NCBI GenBank assembly: GCA_944472155.2
Contig: OX235277.1
Coordinates: forward strand, 13,712,804 to 13,776,803
Direction: 5' to 3'
Source of the DNA: Trichobilharzia szidati
Lineage: Eukaryota; Platyhelminthes; Trematoda; Strigeidida; Schistosomatidae
DNA: 64,000 nt
Shown: one piece after another, positions 11,801 through 22,800 of the stretch
Numbering within the stretch: the stretch's first letter is position 1
Layout: the number at the start of each line of letters is the position of its first letter
Made by a program: the position numbers and the translations under genes
Notes under the pieces: model-generated
The model's database searches: none
What the model was told of the DNA's origin: nothing
Seen by the model: only the letters and a program-made list of their open reading frames with translations

Positions 11801-12895
11801 GGTTATTTATGAACATATATATACATATTGGTTTGTTTTCAGTAATAAATTGTGAATGTGGTTAAATCGTATTAGAAAACAGTGTTTGTGTCAAACTGAC
11901 ATTCCAACAATATTAACTATTTGTTAGCTTATAAAAACTAGAAGCCCATATAAAATGAAATCAGAAGAGGATGGGTAGTCACACTTTGGTTAAAAAATCT
12001 TCAAAACCTAATATGATAAGCTGAAGCTCTGCACGCATCGTTAGTCTAAATAATGTCGATGATTGTGCAGTCAGATTAATAAATAATATCAAAATACAAA
12101 TGCGAAGGTAGTGAGCGACTGATACTACTCACTTTCTCGTCGAATAAATATTTTTGAAAGCGTTTGATGATATTAACTAAGGAGAAGCAAAGTTACTTCG
12201 GTTTTGTTTTGACTCTTGCTATTCTGAACAACAACTCGGAATCATTGACGACAAATGATATGCATTCACCATGTGTTTGTTACTTGAATAAAAAGATAAG
12301 TAAGGACTTTCCTCTTTTGCACAGAAAAATGTTTTATGTTCGAGTTGAAAACCTTGGGAAAACTACTCTCCTTCAAGTATTTATCAATAAAGTGAAATTC
12401 CCCTAAGCTTGTTGGGCAAACACAGCTTCTTGGTTCCTGACTAACCTTCACTTAAAAATAATGGAACAGAAATGGTTTCAGTAATGACATTGTCCAATCT
12501 TAGTTCCTTCCAGTGGATTAGTTTTTCGGCTGTAAAATCATCCTTCCTTGTCATCCTGTGATCCGTAAAATTGAAGTTTAACTGTTCACCGACAAGGTTG
12601 ATTTATTGTTAATTGAGATGTGGTCACTCAGTTAACAAGATTGATCGATGTTATTGTCAACAGCAGGCGTACTATCAGCGTATCATAAATGACTGGTTTC
12701 TTTATGGACACGAGAAATTTGACCGTTTCCGTTCGAGATACCTGTGAAGATGTCAGCCAGGACAGGTCCAAGAAGTGAACCAGTCGTGTCCGTTTCAGTT
12801 TGGCATAAAGCTGGTAATCAGTTGTGAAATGAATGTTTGTCTTGTTATGCTTATCATGGCAAATCTGTTTGTTGACGAATTAGGTAAGTCGTTTC
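8840..12895. other. Intergenic block between genes A and B
   Basis: No gene recognised. From about 9.0 kb to 12.8 kb it aligns, with many substitutions and indels, to 35.76-40.3 kb. Shared landmarks are the AGCCTCCT...AACGGTAT block near 9010 (35763), the stretch at 9130-9350 (36050-36260) and the block at 12.1-12.5 kb (39.65-40.0 kb). ORFs at 9138 and 12164 are not maintained in the second copy. Confidence 0.55.
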
Positions 12896-12899
12896 TACC

Positions 12900-12993
12900 A
12901 TCGATATATTTATTTTTTTTATTTTTATTATAGCTTGGTTCCACATCGTCTTTCGGTGCAACTATGGAATTTTCAGCATGTGATATCGGCATA
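12900..12993 (-). mobile_element. tRNA-derived SINE, 3' truncated copy
   Basis: Matches the 3' part of the SINE at 21010-21202 (GCTGAAAATTCCATA...GTGTGGAA...AAGCT, then A-rich tail) but lacks the tRNA-like head. The same truncated copy is at 61872-61958. Confidence 0.65.
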
Positions 12994-13734
12994 CGTTCAG
13001 GTAAACTGGATACAATGGCTTTATTTCATATGTCTATATAATCTACTTCACTGACAGCTTATTTCGAATCGGGCACAAAATTTGAAAGATGCATTCAAGT
13101 TATAGGTTGAAGGTTTATTTGAAATTGGATAGTAAACGTCGGTTAATTGTGGTCTGAATGATCCATAAGGCTTTCATATATAAACCTGCGCACATCTGAT
13201 AAAACCTAAGGAAAGTTTAGTTGGAGATAGCATTGTTCGATCATATAACTTTTTTTGATTTTAACCATACTAATATTTAGTAATTACATGAAGCACGCAA
13301 TTCGAGTTTACTAAGCTCTCCTGATCTGTTAATTTTTGAGCAGCCTCGACGCTCATAATGTTTTAATTTCTCTCTTCCGGTTGAAATGTTCTTTTTCACT
13401 TGATTCTTTTTGTCAAACGACACGTATTGATGAATATCTTAGCGAAAGACTTCATTAAAAATATCACAAATGTAACTGCCATTTCACGATGTATATTCCC
13501 ACAAACACAAATATCAAATATTCAACATTCGTTTCATTTCGGGTACTTCATTTATAACAAATAACCGGTTCCCTACCCACTAAAATATGGAGACAATAAT
13601 ATGAATTCTAAATGATAACAAAACACAAAAGCACAAATTTGTATTTTTATAGATCGAAATGTCAATTACACAGCGTAATATGAATCATTTGGAAATTTTG
13701 CAGCGTTAAAGATAATAGTGAGTCAGCATTCACG
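12994..13734. other. 3' flank of gene B
   Basis: No gene seen. It aligns to 61960-62644 (3' flank of gene D), and its 3' part more weakly to 40640-40850, so it is part of the duplicated unit. Confidence 0.5.
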
Positions 13735-13817
13735 CTAGGGAATGAGTAGAAAGAAACCTAGCAAATAGCCACACAAACTCAGTATGAGAATCAGTAGTAC
13801 ATACAAAAACAATGGTT
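13735..13817 (-). CDS. Gene B last exon: C-terminal membrane helix and stop
   Basis: Acceptor TTTAATTTCAG; 83 nt encoding PLFLYVLLIL...LLGFFLLIP and TAG at 13737-13735. Compared with gene A it has Y for C and G for V inside the helix. Confidence 0.82.
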
Positions 13818-16800
13818 CTGAAATTAAACAAAATTTCCAATATTACAAGTGAATTGTAATACACATCAGAGTAGTCACAATGAAGGCCTTAAAATATTTC
13901 AATATTTTATGTATTTATCAATACATATATCAATTTAGGTCAAGGTGAATTTATATCTCATCATATATCATTCAGTAGGACAGGTTAAGCAAGGAATGAA
14001 CATTGGGGATTCATTAAAAATGGCATAAATAGGAAAGCGACATTAAACCACTTGCTCCTCTTCAAACTACCTTTAGGATAAACTATCACTCGAAAAATAA
14101 ATATTTCTGCCTCGATCACTGCTGTGTTTTCAATGTGGTCTTGGTCACAGCTATCACATAGTTTTTCCAGTCAATGGGCATGTGTTGTTGTAAGTGATGT
14201 GAAATTTCATTTTCACTTCATTTTGTCACACTGTCTTCTTTCGATCTGTCTCCAAGTGTTTCACGTGATTTTGTCGCTTCCTGACTCGAACATACGTCTT
14301 TAGCCAGTCACAAATGTTTAGTGTAATACACTTTCATTATTAGATTACACATCACAAGAAAGCACGTTTCACGAAACACGTCGGTACGATATTCTTGACA
14401 AAAGCACTTATTTTGTAAATACAGTTACTTTGAATTGGTGTGAGTGACACTGTGTTACATGCATTTACAGAAGCTGGTGACCTCCTGACAACTGAGACTA
14501 CTTAATGTGGAATATGGGTTTTGCAACATGTGTGTAATGAAATTAATCAGAAAACTGTGTTTCTCCAGTACATTCACGAAATGAAAGAAGACCAACATGA
14601 CAGTCAACAGTATTCCTTAAGTTTCTCAAATATTGTCACACTGTTTAAGCTAGTGAACTCATGGTATTGGTGGCTAGAATCAACCAGGTTTTATCGATGT
14701 CTTAAAATCATTTATGGCATTCTTTGCTTAAGTCAGCATCAGGTTCATAGAATTTCACTCATATAATAAATTCGGCCTTACCTAATTTTTCTGAAATGAA
14801 AATAAAGTTTTCTCGATTAAAACATTAACCCACATAAACCATCGTCTATTGCGAAAAAAACTTCTTGTTTCAAATGCCGTTTTCATTCAACAAAATTGTG
14901 TCTCCCTCAGAGGAAGTAGATTCACCAGATACTATAACTTTGATAAGATAAAGAGGCAAAACTGAGACACGTGAAGAACGTGTATCAACTCTATTTCTCC
15001 ACTAAGTTTTGTGTAGGTATATGAACCATTATGAAAATCGCCACATAAAAATGGAAAATCGTCATTCATCAAATCCGGAAACTAGGCATCCTAATCCATA
15101 TATCTCATGTACGTGTCAACTTGAAAATCAAAGATACGCATCCATTTGTCACCTTAACGAAGATATCAGACTTAAAATGCAAAGTGATCGAATGCTTCTA
15201 CAGTTGTACATATTTACTACATATGCTTCACTTTTTTAAATGTATATTTTTATTCGATGAACAAGAAACTAACTGTTTTAATATTGCTACTCAAAATTCG
15301 AATAAATAACACTTACCGGCATTCATTTCTGCACAGTTGGTTAGCAAGAGCATTGCAAAGGATTTCCAAACACAAGTAAGTCAGTTTAACAATTGATTAG
15401 ATAAACATTTTTTTAATATACACCGTCTTTAACGTTATTTCTAATAATCTGTATTGAGTACGCAATATGCCGATTCATTTGTGTATAAAAGAACTTAGTT
15501 TGCATCCGTATTGATATCAAGGTGATAGATCAATGTGAAATTTAGTAGTGAGAGATGATAAATATAGTGGAACGAATATCTCAACATTTTATGAAAAATA
15601 AACTCAGGGTGGATTTTAAAGTGGTGAACGTTTGCATATTAAAAAACTTCATGTTAACTAGGAATGTACCGATCTCTTCAAACTATTCATATCATGAATA
15701 TTCTAAGTTTCCTGATAACTAATTTCAGAAAGGTTTTTTTGTTTTAGTTTTTCATGGAACGTGCTTCACGAATCACTAAAGGCCACTTTTGCAAATATTT
15801 TTATGCGCGAACCTCTTTCAAAGTTGACCTTTCAGAAGTACTAATCAACTATAGTTCGAACGCCGGAGTAAATCACATGGCAAGCTCCTAGACCATTCAG
15901 CCTCTGTGAATTGACTCACTGATCCATAAATCCTGCCTTACCCTAGTTCTTGACTTTAGAGCGTTCACTATCTGATGTCAGCGGCTAGTATTTGTCCTTA
16001 ATCCTGATCCCACTGGATGTGACTTCTCACTAGAAGTCAGAGCATCTTCGTCCTCCAGCCATTCATTAGCCAGTATTCGATTAATTGGCTGGTGGTGACG
16101 CCAGAATTACGAATTGGCAGAAATTGGTAATAATGGGCCACTGAGTTGGGTTCCAATGTCTGGATGTTCTCTGAAGATCCCTTGTACTTAGAATATCCTG
16201 GTTTCAAAATACACTCATTTCAAGCTACCAATGAGTCTCAAAGTGGAAAGAAACATCTACCAAGTACTTCTTGCTTCTCTTACTTGATACGGATCAAATC
16301 TCTGCAAGCAAACTCATGAAAATGTATGTAGATTGTGGAATTCCATATGAGACTGACTTTACATTGGTGTTTCAGTTAGACATAACGAAGGTCATTATAT
16401 GTCAAATTTAATGTAAATTGAAAATTGTCTACGTTAAATGACAACTTAGGTATGAGTCTACATAATTTCATCCAAACACTACGTCCTGAGGTTATTGTAT
16501 GTGCAAATGACTCCAAGTTGTTTATGAACACTTCTCTCATATTCAGTCATATTTAGGTTTCAATATGCAAAATTTCAATTACTGCATTCAAAATATATCC
16601 TGTAAACATTAACCAATATTCTCACCATCAGCATCTCGTAATTCAGTATACACTAATAATTGTTGTATATTGTAAAAATGTTCATTATTATATTTATTAA
16701 TTATTTATTTCATTATTCATAAATTTTTTTATGATTTGGAATTAAATTTCAGTATCATTTTCGTATTATTCAAATCTTTTCAAACTGTTGAATCTGAACT

Positions 16801-19800
16801 TGTGTGAGACATGTTGATTACAAAAATCTTTTGTGAACTAAGTGAACTTGAAATCTATGCTAAAACTCCTGATTATTTGGCCAGTGAAGGTCAGACTATA
16901 ACACATTCCTTCACACGAACTTGTTACAGTCCTTAAGCAGAATTTTCTTTTCGACGCCAATAATTGCGATGCAATAAAAATTCACAAAGACTTAATCCTA
17001 CAATATTGTGTTTCATCAAATATCTCACCATAGCAAACTGTGGCCTTAAGTGTAGAGAATCATTTTCTTTCACATATAGTACATTCATACTGTGAGTAAC
17101 TAAGAAAATCACTTTTCTTAACTAGTTGAATAAACTTGAATTCAGGAAGGAAATATTTTATTCCTGAAATAAAATAGGTCATATGAGACAATATTTAAAC
17201 ATTCGCACATGATTATTTCAGAAACTAAAGCAGAAAATCTTTACTAAGATAACCTACAATACTTCGGGATTTCGAACAGCTTAACGTCGTGATATATAGC
17301 ATTTCAAATGTCATCTTTTGTGGTTATTTGTGTTGTTTCCAGATCTGGCACCGATTACTATAAATGAGAAGTCACATCCCCTAATATTTCAACTTATCTT
17401 AATTACTACAATATACGTGTCCATATTGTGTGTCACAACTTTATCAGAATTACACCTCAGGTTGCAAGTCACAAAAATGATTCAACGGTATTTTCTTAAA
17501 TGAATTATTGCCTGTGTATTCAGTTGTGGTACTCAGCAGATTTTGTCAACCATATTGAGCTGTCATATTGAGCATTGTTATGAGAGATAAGGATGCAGAA
17601 ATCAAGGTATAAGTGGCGTGTCATTTTTTCCGAGGAATTCGATCAATAAATAATCCATCTCCGTGTAAATTTAAGCGAATTCACTGCATACAAATTCTTC
17701 AGTGAAAGTGTTTAGACCAAGAAATTCGACTTTGTTATATAAATTCATTGTTCATTTAGGTTACAAATCGTGATACAATAAAATATTGGATAAGGAGGGT
17801 AAGTATCAAGATGTTTCCATTCACAGACGCTTAATGCTTCCTACGTTAACGTGAAACTATACATTTGCATATCATACATCGTGTTCAAGAATAAGTACAG
17901 GTGACACTCACCGTAGGGATTGTCTGCAAATAATTTTAATTAGCAGCATCTTTGTGGATATTCATTATTAACTGAAAAGCAATTAACAGTACGAACGACG
18001 ACAGCAAACCCGTTATGATTAAAGCCCTTATTTATGAAACATGTATGTCACTCTGTTTCGTGAGTCGCTAGATATGTCAATCACCACCCCAAATCATCTC
18101 AAAATGCTTAATGTATATCCTCATCCCGTGCAACATTCTCATCATAAGTATATCTTAGTTTCCGAATTGCCAACAAAATAAACTACTGTCAACAGTGACG
18201 CCTGTAATAATTTATTTACTGCATATACAGATATGTGAGTCAGTCTATTTTGTCAATTACATTAGACTGTTGTGCTGCATTACATAGTGGGTAATACTGA
18301 CGCGTTAGGCAACAGATAACTGGCACCAGTGTTCTTGTCACTGTTCATTCAGAGATTTTGAAGCATATAGAAAGTTTTCCTTTGTTAACATCTTAAGTGA
18401 TTGTAGCAAATTGTAGCAAAAATGTTTCTACCACGATATCAAAATTACTGCTTAGTTTCCAGGCTTATTTCGACTACCGATCAGGAATCCATAAAGGTAC
18501 TAACATTTGAAATTAGGTATGTAGATAGACGTTCACACTAGCACTATGGGATTCCTACGCCAGTATTTTTCTACATACTTTGATACTAAACATTCTGCTT
18601 CGTAAAACCAAGTGAAAGAATAAGTACAGTGTGTACTTACCGAACCCTTCTGTAAATATTCTCAATTAGCTTTGCAGCAACTAATATTTGCTGATATTTG
18701 AAACATTAACTAAAATACTAAATGACATTACAATGGTAGCAAGCATGCTAAGGTTATGGAAGGGAATATATCCTGCTACGTAATTGGAAGTAAATAGAAT
18801 ATTCAGATTGACTTAAGATGAAGGGGTATCAGAAAATCTGGAAATACTCTACATTCATTGCGTTTTGTTTTGAGACATCTTGGATGATACGTCACAAAAC
18901 ACTGTGCCTTTATGTATACGAAATTTATGTGTTCTTATAAAACAATGCATTCAAATCAATCAGCTCGATTATTGAAAAAATTGAATAGTCTTGATGTGTA
19001 ATGATTTTTATTTGCGGGTCATATTTTTAGGAGTTATTCAGGAAATGCTCGTGGAAATGGCTTCTAATCAGTTGATTCAGGATGGGGAGAAATCATTTTT
19101 AAGTTGTAAGACTCCCCATGACTCGTCACCAAGCAAATGTGAATTACTAGGACTAACTTATAAATACAAACCTGCACTGCAAGCGAAAATCGACTCAAAT
19201 AGTCTGTGCACTGTGTCACATTTTCATCAAAATTACATCAGAGTTACCGAATTACCAAAACTATTCGGCTGACTTTGTCATTTATATTCAGCTATTTACT
19301 TTGCTACCAAATAAGGATTCTAATGTGGTGTGAAGCAGTGAAAACTAATAGCGTTGAAATTATAAACTGTGCTTATTACACTGCTATTGTTTGTTCAACG
19401 AATTTGATGGTTTAAAATGGCAGCTCCAGGTGGAATTAGTTATAAATGCATTTATATGAAAATGTTCATGCCAAGATACCCAACTTTGGTAATTATGTCG
19501 ATTGTAATGTGATAATTTATCAAAATGCATATCTGTGAATATTATATATAATAGTTTTAAACATCTTGTTCATGAATACAATTCAAATTATACTTACTTG
19601 GCACTAATGTTGCGAACATTCCCAATTAGACACACAACGAATATTATTCAGTGGTATGTGTGCAACGCAAATTGAAAGAATGAATAGTGATTCATGACGT
19701 GGTGATTTCTCAGAGTTGGAAGTTAGTGAAAGATTTGACCAGTGTTGATCAGTCAGGTATAATTAGCTTTGATGTGCAGTTCAATCAAATGGATGCAATC

Positions 19801-22800
19801 TACAGTAGCATGTGACTGAAAAATAATGGAACTTATGTGTTATACAATATTGAATGCGATTTTCATGTCCTCCTCAGAGTGCACAATCACGTTATTCCTG
19901 CTGAGTAAAGGGAATGCAAGATTAATCTAAGACAACTCTGCTTGTAACCTAAAATTTACTCAATTTATTAATTTAGATCAGAAGGCATTTCATTTCGAAA
20001 ACGTGACATGTGTCATCACTTCAGTAGACATAAGAATATATATAGTAATTTTATCAGCATTTTTAAATATTCGAATCCTATATGTTGATGTCTTGTAACT
20101 CTGAATTATATTGAGTGTGATAAAACTTTCTCAGATACTTTTCAACGAAAAACATTGTATTAATACACCTTATACTAAATTTAAAGCATCCTCTAAACAG
20201 GAAGTCTCCTTAGTTTACAAAACATTCAATTTACAAAATCAAGCTATTCCTTCTGTGGGCAGCTGCATCAAAACTAAGATATTCGCCAAATGCTAGTACA
20301 AAATAAATGAACACTGGCGATTGATAAACATTGCGTGTGAAGGTAAAGTTACTGACAGGAAATCTGTGATGTTAGGCTGCATTTGAAAACAAATGGTCTA
20401 AATAGCTGTGAAGCATGGCATGAAGATATACGATGTACTGCACTAACGAACATGAAAAGCAGTCTGTGTAACACGCGAGAATTTACCCTGAATATGCAAC
20501 TTAATCATATTGTAGTAAACTATAAGATAAGAATAGGCAGTTTAGAAACATTCCACAGTGGGAATCAGGTAACTGTCAGATAATCTGTGGTATGTTAAGA
20601 TATGTGTCAAACCTGGGCACTGTGTTTGTAAGTAATTCCATATTAGTTTGTTTATTAGATGTATCACACAGTGAAACAGTATTATTTATATAATTTTTTA
20701 TAGTTTTCTTTGTCCGCTCCTAGTTGTCGCAGGGGTAGGAGAATTTTGCAGATATCTGGTACAGGTGTCAAATCATTCCTATTACATCTACTTGCAGTTG
20801 ATTCGATAAACAAAGCTACCGTTATCAATCTCTCCATTCCCCTGTGATATTATATTTTAAAACTGTCATCGTATCCCATCCTATTGTGTGGTTAGGTGTA
20901 ACTGCATGTAGTGCTAAAGCTGAATTATTCTCTGGATTTCTTATCTTATTCGGGTCAACTAATCTAGATTTTGTTAGGTTTTATGCTCGGCTAGTTTGAC
21001 TGCCCCTGTTTTATTTTTTTTATTTTTGATTTACAGCTTGATTCCACACCGTATTTTCAGTACAAGTATGGAATTTTCAGCATGGATATCGGTTGCCCAA
21101 ATTCAGGCATACCATAGATATTGGGTGTGCGCCGGCAGGGGATCGAACCCCGGACTATGTGCATGGTCGGCGAGAGTCCTAACCACTGTGCCACCGACGC
21201 ATTTGACCTGACAATCATTTTCAGCGTATTAAATAAACTAAATTGTTTTGTTTTTTAAGCCTCCACAGGATCTTTCAATCGACAAAGCTTGTTTCTAATT
21301 GAGTTTGTGAGTTTAAATGCCACTTTTATTCCTGCCATGTTAAGGATTCTCCGTTAGTTTTCCGAGGCTCCCCCCTTCTATGGAATTACTACTGATGATT
21401 TAGATTCATAATTATAAATTATTTAAATTAATCCCAGCGTGTTAAGAAAATCAAAACAAGATTTTTCTGAACGTTTCGCTGTGTAAGCCACAGCTTCTTC
21501 AGCAGATTTATCGCCCAAATTATTTCAGGAAGTTCGTAACACCTACGGCCTGGAAACCTATAATCTTATTAAAAATCGGATTAAATTATCAAAATTTCAT
21601 TCAAACTGGTATAATCACCGTATATTCAATTTAGATTCATAATTGTTGGTGTCCTCAATAATATTATTATTATCACTATCACCACTATCATTATTTATTT
21701 TATTTTTACATTTTCCTACATATTTCCTGATTACCCCTACGACGAATAGGAGAGGACAAGGAAAACTATAAAACTCAAGTTTCGAGGTCGTGTGATTACA
21801 ATTGATATGCTTATGAACAATTAATTTTGTTCGAAACGTCATCCAATAAATAATACGGTTTCACTGTGCGATACATCTAATAAACAAACGTATTCACATC
21901 AAAAGAGATTATCCTGAGACATTGTTTAAAACGCGACAATGACTAATGAAGAAAATAATATGATTAGGCAATCCGTGGGACACAGGATGGTCGACTGTTT
22001 TCGTCCCACAATTAACATCAAATCCAGGAGGGGTTTAATAAACTTACATTTGTCTACATTAAAGGAGAATGAAGAATGTCAGTGTACTGAATCTGCTAAC
22101 TGTACATAAAAATACTAATATCGGACAGTGTTTCGCTGCAACCTCCTCGCAAGAAGATAACTTGTATTAAAATTAACCTCATACACACGATTCCCGATTA
22201 TCTAATCTTTAAGAACGCATACCATTTACTGAAATATCACATTGAATATGACTACGTGCACTTTTTTACACACTGTCTGTCATTCCACTTTAAATCAGAT
22301 TGCTTTGAAATTTTTGAGTGCGAGAAATAGTGGGAAACATCGAATTTTCTCTTAATTTAAACATTATGAATAAGATTTTCAGCCAGTCATACAATGGGGT
22401 GCCACTTAATAGTTTGTTAAATGCTACTGATAATCTTATTTGTTTATATCGAACATTTTTCAGCAGACTGTCTTCCGTCTGGAAATGATTTAACGGAGGG
22501 ATGTCCAGTCGTACTCATTGGATCTAAGTTAATCAGTAAGTAACTCAGACAACGCCGCCCATTCACAATGAAATCTGTGATTTTCATGACATTCTAGTCA
22601 AGATGTTGATAGTCCGAAATGACAATTATCAATCTGCAGACTATCTCAGAGTACACAGGTCAGAATTCCTTCTACAACTTCCAGTTTCTCCTAGATTGTC
22701 AATCTTTTAACGAAACGTTCACACCTAAGCTCTTGATATCAGCAATATATTTTACTTGGCTCATTTTTAGTGAATGAATGATTTAACGTATTTTGGTAAA

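Larger units (their letters stand above)
17270..19620 (-). repeat. Repeated micro-exon cassettes inside gene B
   Basis: Three stretches ending at exons 6, 5 and 4 share short blocks in the same order: TTTTGTCAA...CAT near 17540 and 18250, AAGAATAAGTACAG just 3' of exons 6 and 5 (minus-strand sense), and a CAATTAG/TTAATTAG block just 5' of exons 4-6. They look like old copies of one intron-exon unit. Confidence 0.45.

Noticed and set aside
16280..16297. 18-nt minus-strand candidate exon (TTGCAG ... GTAAGAG)
   Set aside because: Splice sites look good, but phase 1 reading gives an in-frame TGA, and the stretch lies in an insertion specific to gene B.
21010..21202. Hammerhead ribozyme inside the SINE, as known for a schistosome satellite repeat
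   Set aside because: No CTGATGA and GAAA core at suitable spacing could be found in this copy or at 58559.
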